The notes beneath the pieces are model-generated. The model searched no databases. It saw only the letters and a program-made list of their open reading frames with translations, and was not told the origin of the DNA. From Pseudomonas sp. JUb42 (lineage in GTDB: Bacteria; Pseudomonadota; Gammaproteobacteria; Pseudomonadales; Pseudomonadaceae), in the NCBI RefSeq assembly GCF_024807945.1, contig NZ_JANUFD010000010.1, forward strand, positions 186,001-250,000: 64,000 nt of DNA, in the 5' to 3' direction. Position 1 is the first letter of the stretch, and each line of letters starts with the position of its first letter. Positions 17,075 to 26,053 of the stretch are shown piece after piece. A program made the translations under genes and the position numbers.

Positions 17075-17144
17075 GTAGGACCGGCTTTAGCCGGGAGGGG
17101 GTCTTTGCAACTGATGACGCTCTCCCGGCTAAAGCCGGTCCTAC
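17075..17144. repeat. REP-type palindromic pair
   Basis: GTAGGACCGGCTTTAGCCGG and CCGGCTAAAGCCGGTCCTAC form a perfect 20-bp inverted repeat, 18 bases after the preceding REP pair. The arms differ from that pair, so two different REP types have landed side by side. Confidence 0.85.
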
Positions 17145-17200
17145 GCCAGGCCGTACGGTCATTGACGACGGCAACCCTTGCCAAATGTTTCGCCAATCAC

Positions 17201-17219
17201 GAAAATGAGATTCATTATC
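17201..17219 (+). promoter_or_regulatory. Fur box upstream of the FecI-type sigma factor
   Basis: GAAAATGAGATTCATTATC matches the 19-bp Fur consensus (GATAATGATAATCATTATC) at 16 positions. It ends 23 bases before the sigma-factor ATG, so ferric uptake regulator bound to Fe2+ would block transcription when iron is plentiful. Confidence 0.88.
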
Positions 17220-17242
17220 ATAAGCAATCTCAGGTTCACGCC

Positions 17243-17752
17243 ATGTTCTCCGTTGACCTTTCCCAACACCAGGCCGTGCAGTCTCTTTACCAAGAGCACC
17301 ATCACTGGCTCTGCGGGTGGCTGCGCAAAAAGCTTGGCTGTGTCGACCATGCGGCGGACCTGGCTCAGGACACCTTCATTCGCGTGCTGACTCAGCGTAA
17401 GGCTCAGGAGCTGCGTGAACCGCGTGCTTATCTGAGCACCATTGCCCGCAGCCTGATGATCGATACCTTTCGCCGCCGGGCGCTGGAGCAGGCTTACCTG
17501 GAAACCCTCGCCGCCCGCCCCGAGGCGGTGGATATTTCCCCGGAGACCCGGCTGCTGATTCTCGAGACTCTGGTGGAGATTGACCAATTGCTCGACGGCC
17601 TGGGCGGACGCACCCGGGAGATTTTTCTCATGGCCCAACTCGACGGCTTGAGCTACGTGGAGATCGGCCGTCAGTTGAATGTGTCGGTCAATACGGTGAA
17701 GAAACATGCCGTGCGCGCCCTGACCCATTGCCTGCTGGCCGTGGAGGAATAA
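17243..17752 (+). CDS. Extracytoplasmic-function sigma factor, FecI type
   Basis: 169 residues, typical of iron-starvation sigma factors. Region 2 (about residues 10-75) contains DLAQDTFIRVL and YLSTIARSLMIDTFRRR; region 4 (about 105-160) contains the helix-turn-helix GLSYVEIGRQLNVSVNTVKKHAVRAL. The ATG at 17243 is favoured over an 82-residue upstream extension, which would run through the REP pair and the Fur box. With the FecR-type gene 2 bases downstream and the TonB receptor it forms a cell-surface signalling unit: the loaded receptor signals through FecR to free this sigma factor, which transcribes the receptor gene. Confidence 0.93.
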   Translation: MFSVDLSQHQAVQSLYQEHHHWLCGWLRKKLGCVDHAADLAQDTFIRVLTQRKAQELREPRAYLSTIARSLMIDTFRRRALEQAYLETLAARPEAVDISPETRLLILETLVEIDQLLDGLGGRTREIFLMAQLDGLSYVEIGRQLNVSVNTVKKHAVRALTHCLLAVEE

Positions 17753-17754
17753 GC

Positions 17755-18705
17755 ATGGCTGCCGCTCCAGCACTGGACCACGCCACCCTCGAAGCCGCCG
17801 CCCGCTGGTACATCGACCTGCGTTGTGAGGAATCCACCGAAGCCACCCACGAAGCCCATCGCCGCTGGCTTGAACATGACCCGCGCCATCGCCTGGCCTG
17901 GGAACGCCTGGGCCGTTTGCAGGAACGCTTCGACCGAGTCAGCCCCGGCATCGCCCGGCCGACCCTGACCAACGCCCGGGCCAAGCGCCGGGAAGTATTG
18001 AAAGTGCTGTCGATCCTGCTGGCCGCTGGCGCAAGTGGTGCCCTGGCCTGGCGGACCACGCCGCTACCGACGCTGATGGCCGACCAGCGCACCGACGTTG
18101 GCGAACGTCGACGGATACGCCTCGAGGATGGCGGCCATGTGCAACTCAACACCGCCACGGCATTGGACATACGCTATAGCCCAAGCCTGCGGGAACTGCG
18201 TCTGCTCAGGGGCGAGATCCTTATCGAAACCGCCCGCGATAATCTGTCCCGGCCCTTTGTCGTACACACCGCCGAAGGCAGTATTCGCGCCCTGGGCACG
18301 CGCTTCATCGTGCGCAGAGAAGTCGGACAGACCCGGGTCTGCGTGCTGGAACATGCCGTCGAAGTACGCAATGCCAGCCCGAGCACCGCCGTGCGGGTCG
18401 AGGCCGGTCAGCAATTGAGTTTCGGCGAAGACAAAATGGGCAGCGTGCAAGCCGCTACACCCCAGGCCGACGCCTGGGTCCGGGACATGCTGGTGGTGGA
18501 CAACTGGCGCCTGGACGACTTTATCGGCGAGTTGCAACGCTACCGCCCCGGCCATCTGGGCTGCGATCCGGCCGTGGCGCAGCTGCGTATTTCCGGGGCG
18601 TTTCATCTGATCGATACCGACGTCATCCTGGAAAACCTCACCTCCACCCTGCCCGTGCGCATTCGTCGATTCAGCCGTTTCTGGGCCAGTGTCGAAGCAG
18701 TTTAA
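17755..18705 (+). CDS. FecR-type inner-membrane anti-sigma regulator
   Basis: 316 residues. The N-terminal cytoplasmic part (1-80) has the DUF4880 pattern, including AARWYIDLRCEES, HRRWLEHDPRHRLAWERL, and binds the sigma factor. A membrane segment lies near 85-105 (VLSILLAAGASGALAW). The periplasmic FecR domain (about 115-210) includes RIRLEDGGHVQLNTATALDIRY and GSIRALGTRFIVRREVG. The C-terminal part receives the signal from the receptor STN domain. The ATG follows the sigma-factor stop by two bases, with GAGGAA as ribosome site, so the pair is coupled. Confidence 0.93.
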   Translation: MAAAPALDHATLEAAARWYIDLRCEESTEATHEAHRRWLEHDPRHRLAWERLGRLQERFDRVSPGIARPTLTNARAKRREVLKVLSILLAAGASGALAWRTTPLPTLMADQRTDVGERRRIRLEDGGHVQLNTATALDIRYSPSLRELRLLRGEILIETARDNLSRPFVVHTAEGSIRALGTRFIVRREVGQTRVCVLEHAVEVRNASPSTAVRVEAGQQLSFGEDKMGSVQAATPQADAWVRDMLVVDNWRLDDFIGELQRYRPGHLGCDPAVAQLRISGAFHLIDTDVILENLTSTLPVRIRRFSRFWASVEAV

Positions 18706-18804
18706 AAAAAACGCACAAGGTGTTGTCGATTCTGATTCTCGTTCGACTTGGTAGATAGAGGCGCTACAGACGCCGCCACCCTGCCAAAGGCGAAAGGAAA
18801 CTGC

Positions 18805-21261
18805 ATGTCCGCTTATCAGCTCACCGATCGTAATACTTCCAGCCGTTTTGCTCCCGCGCCGTCTGCCCTGACCCGTGCCATTCAACGGGTCGCCCTGGGC
18901 ATGCTGCTGGGCGCACCGCTGGCTATGCTCGCCGCCGCACCCGCTGCCCTGGCCGAGAGCCGCGTGGAAAGCGAATTCGATATTCCCGCTGGCGCCATGA
19001 ATACTGCCCTGGCGCAATTCGCTACAGCAGCCGGGGTGAATATTTCCTTTGCACCGAGCGTCGCCCAGGGGCAGAAATCCCAGGGCTTGCAGGGTCGCTA
19101 TACGGTAGACGCCGGGCTGCGCCAACTTCTGGCGGGCAGCAAATTGCAGGCTGTGCCCCTGGCCAATGGCAGCTACTCCCTGATCGCCAAAGCCGAGGGC
19201 GATACCGTGCAACTGGAGCCGACCAGTATTTCCGGGCGCGCGGGCGAATCGGCAGGCGGCCCTGTCGATAGCTACGTCGCTCTGCGCACTGCATCGGGGA
19301 GCAAGACCGACACGCCTATCATCGAAATCCCACAATCAGTATCGGTGATCACCCGCCAGCAAATGCAGGCTCAGGGTGCGCAGACGGTGACCAACGCCCT
19401 GCGCTACGTGCCCGGCGTCAAGGTTGAAGCCTACGGCCTGGACCCCAAGGGTTTCGACTGGCTGTACATTCGCGGCTTCAACGGCCAGGCCAGCAGCGAC
19501 TACCTGGACGGTCTGCGCCAGCAGAACAACAGCTATGCGTTTTTCCGCAGCGAACCCTACGCCTATGACCGCATCGACGTCGTGCGCGGCCCGGCCTCAA
19601 GCCTGTTTGGCCAGGGCGATGCTGGCGGCATCATCAACCGGGTCAGCAAGAAACCAGAAGCCAATCACGTCAACGAAGTCGAGCTCACTGCCGGTAACAA
19701 CGATCGTCGGCAAGGCCAGTTCGATATCGGCGGCAGCCTGAGTGATGACCAGCACCTGCTTTACCGCGTGGTTGGCCTGGCGCGGGACGCCAACACGCAA
19801 GTGGATTACAGCGACGGTCACGAACTCAAAGACGATCACCTTTATATAGCGCCGTCCTTTACCTGGGCGCCGGACGAAGACACCAGCCTCACCCTGCTGA
19901 CCAACTTTGCGCGGGACAAAAACGGGGGTTCGGTGTTTGCCTACAGCACACTGGACGGCCATACCACCAGCACGTTGCTGGGCGATCACAGCTTCAATCA
20001 CCTGAACCAGGAGCAATACAGCCTGGGCTATGAATTGCGTCACCGCCTCAACGAGACCTGGGAGTTTCGCCAGAATGCCCGCTACGGTCAGGTCGACGTG
20101 ATCTTCCAGAACCTGCTGCCCGGCAGCATCAATCCCAGCACCGGCAACGTGACCCGCGCCGCCGACCGCTTCGATCAGCACATGGATGCGTTCAATCTGG
20201 ACAACCAGTTGCAGGCCGATTTCAACACTGGCCCGCTGATCCACAAGCTATTGATGGGCGTCGACTACACCTGGCAAGACGCTGATATCGCCCGCTGGCG
20301 CAACCTCGGGCCGAGCCTGAATATCTACAACCCGCAGTACGGCAAGGACGTCACCCGGCCCAGCGCCGCCAACAGCCTGAGCACCATCGACTACGACCAG
20401 AATATCGAGCAGGTAGGCGGTTATGTGCAGGATCAGATCAAATTCGACGATCACTGGATTCTGACGGCGGGCGGGCGTTACGACTACGTGCGCAATGCCA
20501 TGGATAACCACGTCGGCGCCTCGTCCACCCAGAAAGACAACGCTTTCACCGGTCGCCTGGGCCTGACCTACGTTACCGATTTCGGCCTGGCGCCCTATGT
20601 CAGCTACGCCGAATCCTTCACCCCTAACACCGGCACCGACAGCCGCGCCAGCGCCTTCGACCCGAGCATGGCGCATCAGTGGGAAGTCGGCGTGAAGTAC
20701 CAGCCTACCGACGCCATCCTGATGACCGTGGCCGCCTACGACCTGACCAAGACCAACGTGCTGACCAACGAAGTGGTCAATGGCGTGATCACCGGTTTCA
20801 GCGTCGCCTCGGGTGAACAGAAATCACGGGGCATCGAAGCCGAGATCAAGGCGCGCATCGACCAGAATTGGGACCTGATTGCTTCCTATACCTACACCGA
20901 CGCCGAAATCACCAAGAGCACCCGCGGCGACCAGGGCAACCGCCCGGCCAACGTGCCGAAAAACATGGCCTCCGCCTGGTTGAACTACACCTTCCACGAC
21001 AGTCTGCTCAACGGCCTGAGCCTGGGCGGCGGCGCGCGCTATACCGGCGAGCTGTACGGCGATAACGACAACACGTTCCACGTCGACAGCTACACCCTGT
21101 TCGACGCGGGCGCCAGCTACCCGTTGAACAAGAACGTGACCCTGGCAGTGAACGCGCAGAACCTGTTCAACAAGACCTACACCGCCACCTGCGACGACCT
21201 GTACGAGTGCTACCCGGGGCTGCGACGGATCGTGCTGACCAGCGTCAAGTATTCGTGGTGA
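18805..21261 (+). CDS. TonB-dependent siderophore receptor with STN signalling domain
   Basis: 818 residues. After a long signal peptide (about 1-49, cleavage near ALAES) comes the secretin/TonB N-terminal (STN) domain (about 50-125, FDIPAGAMNTALAQFATAAG), which signals to FecR. The plug follows (about 165-290: IEIPQSVSVITRQQM, YDRIDVVRGPASSLFGQG, GGIINRVSKKP). The barrel ends in a terminal aromatic (YSW), as outer-membrane proteins do. The loop TATCDDLYECYPGLRR with two cysteines near the C-terminus is typical of hydroxamate (FhuA/FoxA/FiuA) receptors, so the ligand is probably a hydroxamate siderophore. It lies 99 bases after the FecR gene; AAAGGAAA precedes the ATG. Confidence 0.93.
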   Translation: MSAYQLTDRNTSSRFAPAPSALTRAIQRVALGMLLGAPLAMLAAAPAALAESRVESEFDIPAGAMNTALAQFATAAGVNISFAPSVAQGQKSQGLQGRYTVDAGLRQLLAGSKLQAVPLANGSYSLIAKAEGDTVQLEPTSISGRAGESAGGPVDSYVALRTASGSKTDTPIIEIPQSVSVITRQQMQAQGAQTVTNALRYVPGVKVEAYGLDPKGFDWLYIRGFNGQASSDYLDGLRQQNNSYAFFRSEPYAYDRIDVVRGPASSLFGQGDAGGIINRVSKKPEANHVNEVELTAGNNDRRQGQFDIGGSLSDDQHLLYRVVGLARDANTQVDYSDGHELKDDHLYIAPSFTWAPDEDTSLTLLTNFARDKNGGSVFAYSTLDGHTTSTLLGDHSFNHLNQEQYSLGYELRHRLNETWEFRQNARYGQVDVIFQNLLPGSINPSTGNVTRAADRFDQHMDAFNLDNQLQADFNTGPLIHKLLMGVDYTWQDADIARWRNLGPSLNIYNPQYGKDVTRPSAANSLSTIDYDQNIEQVGGYVQDQIKFDDHWILTAGGRYDYVRNAMDNHVGASSTQKDNAFTGRLGLTYVTDFGLAPYVSYAESFTPNTGTDSRASAFDPSMAHQWEVGVKYQPTDAILMTVAAYDLTKTNVLTNEVVNGVITGFSVASGEQKSRGIEAEIKARIDQNWDLIASYTYTDAEITKSTRGDQGNRPANVPKNMASAWLNYTFHDSLLNGLSLGGGARYTGELYGDNDNTFHVDSYTLFDAGASYPLNKNVTLAVNAQNLFNKTYTATCDDLYECYPGLRRIVLTSVKYSW

Positions 21262-21330
21262 TCGTCGAATAACAGGCACAGGCCTCGCTCTCATCAAACA
21301 ACGCGCAACGTACTGAATGACAAAGACTCT

Positions 21331-21420
21331 GTGGGAGCGAATTCATTCGCGAAAGCGGTGTTCCAGGCGATGAAGATGCTGCGAATTCACCGGCCTCCTC
21401 GCGAATGAATTCGCTCCCAC
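21331..21420. repeat. REP-type palindromic pair (GAATTCATTCGCGAA class)
   Basis: GTGGGAGCGAATTCATTCGC and GCGAATGAATTCGCTCCCAC are perfect inverse copies at the ends of a 90-base element. It fills most of the 301-base gap between the convergent receptor and argR genes, where I see nothing else except a lone half-palindrome near 21515-21540. Confidence 0.9.
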
Positions 21421-21562
21421 AAGATTTGCCCCTGCCCCGGTTAGTGTTTGCTGCGCGACATAGCGGCACATTAGCGGCGGGACAGTTCTCACAAGTTCTA
21501 TGTCGTTTGCGCGTATTTGCAGGCAAGCCTGCTCCCACCGGGATTGTGTTGTTTTTGCGGAA

Positions 21563-22546
21563 TCAGCCGCGCTCGGCGGGCACCGACGACAGTTCAAACG
21601 GGCTGCTGCTGCGGCGTTGATTGCGGTCTTCGCGGGGGGTGGCGCCGAAGAAATTGCGGTAGGCGCTGGAGAAGTGCGGGCCGGAGGAGAAGCCGCAGGA
21701 CAGGCCGATCTGGATTATCGATTTGCTGGTCTGCATCAGCATCTGTCGGGCCTTGTTCAGGCGCAGTTCCAGGTAGTACTGGCTTGGCACGCGATTGAGG
21801 TATTGCTTGAAGATCCGCTCCAGTTGACGGCGCGACACGCAGACATGCTGGGCGATTTCGTCGGTGGTCAGGGGCTCTTCGATATTGGCTTCCATCAACA
21901 GCACGGCCTGAGTCAGCTTTGGATGGCTGGAGCCCAGGCGGTTCTGCAACGGAATACGCTGGCGCTCGCCGCCTTCGCGAATACGCTCCACCACCAGTTC
22001 TTCCGACACCGCACCGGCCAGTTCGGCGCCGTGGTCACGGGCCAGTACCGCCAGCAGCAGGTCAAGCACCGCCATGCCGCCGCAAGCCGTGAGGCGATCA
22101 CGGTCCCAGTCGAACAGATGGCTGGTGGCGATGACCTTGGGGAAACGCTCGCTGAAATCATCCTGCCAGCGCCAGTGCACGGCAGCACGATAGCCATCGA
22201 GCAGGCCCAGTTGCGCCAACGGATAGATCCCCGCCGACAAGCCGCCGATCTGGCAACCGCTGCGCACCAGTTGCTTGAGGGCGCTGCTCAGCAACGAGCT
22301 CATGGGCGCGGGCGGTTCATCAGCCAGCAGGAACAACTTCTGACAGCCTTCCAGGCGCCCTGCCCATGGCTCGCCCGGCAATTGCCATGCACCGCCTTCC
22401 GTCGGCGATTCGGCCTGCAGAAATGACAGTTCGTAGGTCACGTCCGGATGCACCCGCTGGGCCACGCGCAGGGCTTCTTCAGCCAGCGCCAGAGTCAGGG
22501 CTTTGGTGCTGGGCCAGATCAGAAAACCTATTCGATGAGCAGTCAT
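21563..22546 (-). CDS. argR: Arginine-responsive AraC-family regulator ArgR
   Basis: 327 residues. The N-terminal two thirds form a DJ-1/PfpI (GATase-1-like) domain that senses arginine (MTAHRIGFLIWPSTKALTLA, QIGGLSAGIYPLAQLGLLDG), and the C-terminal part is an AraC/XylS DNA-binding domain with two helix-turn-helix motifs (TDEIAQHVCVSRRQLERIFKQ; IIQIGLSCGFSSGPHFSSAYR). In Pseudomonas this protein, unrelated to E. coli ArgR, activates the aru and aot operons and represses arginine synthesis genes. It is the last gene of aotJQMOP-argR. A 133-base gap separates it from aotP. Confidence 0.96.
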   Translation of the reverse strand: MTAHRIGFLIWPSTKALTLALAEEALRVAQRVHPDVTYELSFLQAESPTEGGAWQLPGEPWAGRLEGCQKLFLLADEPPAPMSSLLSSALKQLVRSGCQIGGLSAGIYPLAQLGLLDGYRAAVHWRWQDDFSERFPKVIATSHLFDWDRDRLTACGGMAVLDLLLAVLARDHGAELAGAVSEELVVERIREGGERQRIPLQNRLGSSHPKLTQAVLLMEANIEEPLTTDEIAQHVCVSRRQLERIFKQYLNRVPSQYYLELRLNKARQMLMQTSKSIIQIGLSCGFSSGPHFSSAYRNFFGATPREDRNQRRSSSPFELSSVPAERG

Positions 22547-22679
22547 TGAGTGAAGTCCGAAACGTGTTGCACAAGTGGTTCAGGCGACTCGGCGCCCGAT
22601 CAGGAGTAACCCGGTTCTTCAAATGAAGCGCAGCATGACCGGTTCTTTTACAAAAGGCATCGTCAAACGACGCCGGGTA

Positions 22680-23444
22680 TCACTTTAGGCTGCCGGAAAG
22701 AAACTGCTGCAAACGCTCCGACTGCGGATTGACCAACACTTCCCGCGGGTTGCCGCGCTCTTCGACCAGACCTTTATGCAGGAACACCAACTGATTGGAG
22801 ACCTCGCGGGCAAAGCCCATTTCGTGGGTCACCACCACCATGGTGCGGCCTTCCTGAGCCAGGGCCTGCATAACCTTGAGCACATCGCCCACCAGTTCCG
22901 GGTCCAGCGCCGAGGTCGGTTCATCGAACAGCATGACTTCCGGCTCCATCGCCAAAGCCCGGGCAATCGCCACGCGCTGCTGCTCACCACCGGACATATG
23001 CCCAGGGTAGGCATCCTTGCGATGAGCCACGCCGACCTTGGCCAGGTAATGCTCGGCCTTTTCCAGGGCTTCCTTTTTCGGCACGCCGAGTACATGGATC
23101 GGCGCTTCGATAATGTTTTCCAGGGCCGTCATGTGCGACCACAGGTTGAAGTGCTGGAACACCATGGACAGGCGCGAACGCATACGCTGCAACTGTTTAG
23201 GATCCGCCGCCCGCAGGCCGCCATCCTTGCTGGGCACCAGTTTCAACTCTTCATTGTTGAGCAGGATCTTGCCCGCATGGGGCTGCTCCAGCAGGTTGAT
23301 GCAGCGCAAAAACGTGCTTTTGCCCGAACCGCTGGAGCCGATGATGCTGATCACATCGCCGGCCTTGGCGGTCATGGAAATACCCTTGAGCACTTCGTGA
23401 CTGCCGTAGCGCTTGTGCAGGTCCTGGACTTCGAGTTTGTACAT
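22680..23444 (-). CDS. aotP: Arginine/ornithine ABC transporter ATP-binding protein
   Basis: 254 residues. ATPase of the Aot importer, with Walker A GSSGSGKST (about 37-45), signature MSGGEQQRVAIARALAM, Walker B VMLFDEPTSALDPE and the switch histidine in VVVTHEMGFAREVS. The start MYKLEVQDLHKRYGS at 23444 matches the HisP/ArtP family; a frame that extends further upstream runs through aotO in another reading. It is 16 bases downstream of aotO. Confidence 0.96.
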   Translation of the reverse strand: MYKLEVQDLHKRYGSHEVLKGISMTAKAGDVISIIGSSGSGKSTFLRCINLLEQPHAGKILLNNEELKLVPSKDGGLRAADPKQLQRMRSRLSMVFQHFNLWSHMTALENIIEAPIHVLGVPKKEALEKAEHYLAKVGVAHRKDAYPGHMSGGEQQRVAIARALAMEPEVMLFDEPTSALDPELVGDVLKVMQALAQEGRTMVVVTHEMGFAREVSNQLVFLHKGLVEERGNPREVLVNPQSERLQQFLSGSLK

Positions 23445-23460
23445 GCTTGGCTCTCGCAAA

Positions 23461-24573
23461 TCAGTCGCTGAGCAGACGGCCATGACGCAGCGCCGTGCGC
23501 CCCGCCACTTTCGCCAGCCAGAAACCCGGTTGGGCATAACGAAGCCGCTCGATGGCATAGACCACCCCGGCAGTTTGAGTGCAGACGATGCTGACCTGAT
23601 CGGACAGCGGGTCGATGACTTCGAACAACGGCTCGCCGACCTCGACCCAGGCACCGGCCGGGCGCAGGAAGGTGACGACGCCCGGATGCGGCGCATACAG
23701 CAGTTCGGTGCCTTCGAACGGCATGCCTTCGCACGCTTCGCGCTCAGGCTGCGGCCAGTCACCGCCGATCAGCCCCTGTTCGGCGAGGAAGGCGAGGATG
23801 CCTGCGGCATGGGCCTCGGCGTCGTCCTTGCCGGTATCGGCCTGGCCACCCAGTTCCAGGGTCGTGGCCAGGCAGGCCAGGGGGATCGCCGCCTCGGGAA
23901 AGGTGCGCGACAGGCGCAGCCACGGCAACGAACAGGCTTCGTCAAAGGAGCTGCCGCCGGAATCTTCCGCCAGCAGGCCGACGCTCATGCCCAGGTGGGC
24001 GGCCAGGGAGCGCCACTGCGGCCAGTGCTGTGGCAACGCATACATATGCAGCGCAGCCTCGGCATCACAATGCAGATCCAGTACCACATCAGCGGTACAG
24101 GCATGACTGAGCAGAACCCGCTGCATGCCCTGCAACTGGCTCTGGGCAGGCGGCAGATCGGCCAGGACATCAGCCATGGCCTGACGAATCAGCTGAATAT
24201 TGGCGTGGGGATCATCGCCCAGTTGACCGTTCAGACGCTCAGCCACCGGCCCGCTCAGCTCGCAGAAATCACGATTGAAATTGCGTCCGCTGCCAAACTC
24301 GAAACGCCCCTGATGCGAGCCTTGCAGCAACTGGCCCAGGCCCATGGGGTTGGCCACGGGAACCAATTCGATCACGCCCTTGAGCAAGCCTTGTGCTTCA
24401 AGCTCGGTCAGGCGTTTCTTCAATTCCCAGGCGGTGCGCATGCCGGGCAGTTCGTCGGCGTGCAGGCTGGCCTGGATATAGGCCTTGCGCTCACCGTGGC
24501 CGAAGCGGAACACACTCAGGCGACGTTCGCTGCCCAGGGTGCTCCAGGGCAATACATGATCGATTCTTTGCAT
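23461..24573 (-). CDS. aotO: AotO, succinylglutamate desuccinylase/aspartoacylase-family protein
   Basis: 370 residues. It belongs to the M14/AstE-AspA zinc hydrolase family: ASLHADELPGMRTAWELKKR has the H-x2-E zinc pair (H-A-D-E), GSGRNFNRDFCEL is the N-R-x-F motif, and DVVLDLHCDAEAALHMY carries the third zinc ligand. It has an extra C-terminal domain with PHPGVVTFLRPAGAWVEVGE. Work on P. aeruginosa found it is not needed for uptake, so its substrate is unknown; an acylated amino acid is the obvious guess. It lies 3 bases after aotM in the operon. Confidence 0.9.
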   Translation of the reverse strand: MQRIDHVLPWSTLGSERRLSVFRFGHGERKAYIQASLHADELPGMRTAWELKKRLTELEAQGLLKGVIELVPVANPMGLGQLLQGSHQGRFEFGSGRNFNRDFCELSGPVAERLNGQLGDDPHANIQLIRQAMADVLADLPPAQSQLQGMQRVLLSHACTADVVLDLHCDAEAALHMYALPQHWPQWRSLAAHLGMSVGLLAEDSGGSSFDEACSLPWLRLSRTFPEAAIPLACLATTLELGGQADTGKDDAEAHAAGILAFLAEQGLIGGDWPQPEREACEGMPFEGTELLYAPHPGVVTFLRPAGAWVEVGEPLFEVIDPLSDQVSIVCTQTAGVVYAIERLRYAQPGFWLAKVAGRTALRHGRLLSD

Positions 24574-24576
24574 GGG

Positions 24577-25275
24577 TCAGCCCTTTCGCGGAGCGAGGTA
24601 GCCCAGCCAGCGACGTTCCGCCCGCTTGAACAACCGCACCAGGATGAATGTCAGGCACAGATAGAACACGCCTGCCGTGATATAGGCCTCGAACGGCAGG
24701 TAATACTTGGCATTGACCTCACGGGCCGCGCCGGTGATGTCCATCAACGTGACGATGGAAGCCAGACTGGTGGTCTGCAGCATCATGATCACTTCGTTGC
24801 TGTACTGCGGCAGCGCCCGGCGCAGGGCCGAAGGCAGCAGGATCCGGCGGTACATTTTGGCCTTGGACATGCCCATCGCCCGGGCCGCTTCGATCTCCCC
24901 GGCGGGCGTGGCCTTGAGGCTGCCAGCGATGATTTCGGCGGTATAGGCGCTGGTGTTGATGGCGAAGGCCAGGCAGGCGCAGAAGGTCGCGCTGGACAGC
25001 CAAGGCCAGAAGATACTGTCGCGCACTGCCTGGAACTGGGCCAGGCCGTAATAGATCAGGAACAGTTGCACCAGCATCGGCGTGCCGCGAATCACATAGG
25101 TGTAGAGCCAGGCGCTCATGTTCACCAGTGGTTTTTTGGAGACGCGCATCAGGCCCAGGGGCACGGCGGCGAGCAGGCCGAACAGCAGGGAGATCGCCAG
25201 CAGCTTGAGGGTGATGAGCAAGCCGCCGAAGTACAGCGGCAGGCTGTTCCAGACCACGTTGTAGTCGAACATCAT
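24577..25275 (-). CDS. aotM: Arginine/ornithine ABC transporter permease AotM
   Basis: 232 residues with about five membrane helices. The permease EAA loop reads EIEAARAMGMSKAKMYRRILLPSA. It is the second of the two HisQM-type permeases. The ATG at 25275 overlaps the aotQ stop by four bases, so the two subunits are translated together. Confidence 0.95.
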   Translation of the reverse strand: MMFDYNVVWNSLPLYFGGLLITLKLLAISLLFGLLAAVPLGLMRVSKKPLVNMSAWLYTYVIRGTPMLVQLFLIYYGLAQFQAVRDSIFWPWLSSATFCACLAFAINTSAYTAEIIAGSLKATPAGEIEAARAMGMSKAKMYRRILLPSALRRALPQYSNEVIMMLQTTSLASIVTLMDITGAAREVNAKYYLPFEAYITAGVFYLCLTFILVRLFKRAERRWLGYLAPRKG

Positions 25276-25961
25276 AGGTCAGCCGCCCTTACGCCTACCG
25301 AGTAGCGTCGTTCCAATTGGCGCAGGACCAACAGCGAAACACTGGTGATGACCAGGTACATCGCGGCCACTGCGAGGAAAAAGGTAAAGGGTTCGCGGGT
25401 GGCGTCGGCCGCCTGCTTGGCCTTGAACATCATGTCTTGCAGGCCGACCACGGAAATCAACGCGGTGGCCTTGGTCAGTACCAGCCAGTTATTGGTGAAG
25501 CCGGGGATCGCCAGGCGGACCATCTGCGGTACGAGAATGCGGAAAAACACGTTGAACGGGCTCATGCCATAGGCCATGCCCGCTTCAGCCTGCCCCTTGG
25601 GAATGGCCATGAACGCACCGCGGAAGGTCTCGGACAGATAAGCACCAAAGATAAAGCCCAGGGTGCCAATGCCGGCCAGCAGCGGATTCAAATCGATGTA
25701 GTCGTCATAACCGAGCAGCGGCGCGACGCGATTGAGCAGGTCCTGGCCGCCGTAGAAGATCAGCAGGATCAGCACCAGGTCGGGAATGCCGCGGATCACC
25801 GTCGAATACAGATCGCCCAGCCAGGCCAGCCAGCGCACCGGCGACAGGCGCAGGGCCACACCGATCAAGCCGAGGACAATGGCCAGTGCCATGGAAGACA
25901 GGGCCAGCTGCAACGTCAGCCATGCGCCGTCGAGGATGACGGCCCCGTAGCCTTTCAACAT
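25272..25961 (-). CDS. aotQ: Arginine/ornithine ABC transporter permease AotQ
   Basis: 229 residues, polytopic, with the EAA-type loop KGQAEAGMAYGMSPFNVFFRIL. It pairs with AotM to form the membrane channel of the importer. The gene begins 92 bases downstream of the binding-protein gene; the gap holds a short GC-rich inverted repeat (GCGCAAGCC near 25997 with GGCTTGCGCCA near 26017) that may dampen readthrough and keep the binding protein in excess. Confidence 0.95.
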   Translation of the reverse strand: MLKGYGAVILDGAWLTLQLALSSMALAIVLGLIGVALRLSPVRWLAWLGDLYSTVIRGIPDLVLILLIFYGGQDLLNRVAPLLGYDDYIDLNPLLAGIGTLGFIFGAYLSETFRGAFMAIPKGQAEAGMAYGMSPFNVFFRILVPQMVRLAIPGFTNNWLVLTKATALISVVGLQDMMFKAKQAADATREPFTFFLAVAAMYLVITSVSLLVLRQLERRYSVGVRAADL

Positions 25962-26053
25962 GATGTGCAGTCCTCAAGCGAGGGAAAAGAAAATGGCGCA
26001 AGCCCAACCAGCGTGCGGCTTGCGCCATTGCGGACAATCAATGACGACGGGAT

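Noticed and set aside
16997..17242. 82-residue upstream extension of the FecI-type sigma factor
   Set aside because: The extension would translate a REP pair and the Fur box; the family N-terminus fits the ATG at 17243.
23413..25305. 630-codon plus-strand frame across aotP, aotO and aotM
   Set aside because: It runs antisense across three clear transporter genes and has no domain.
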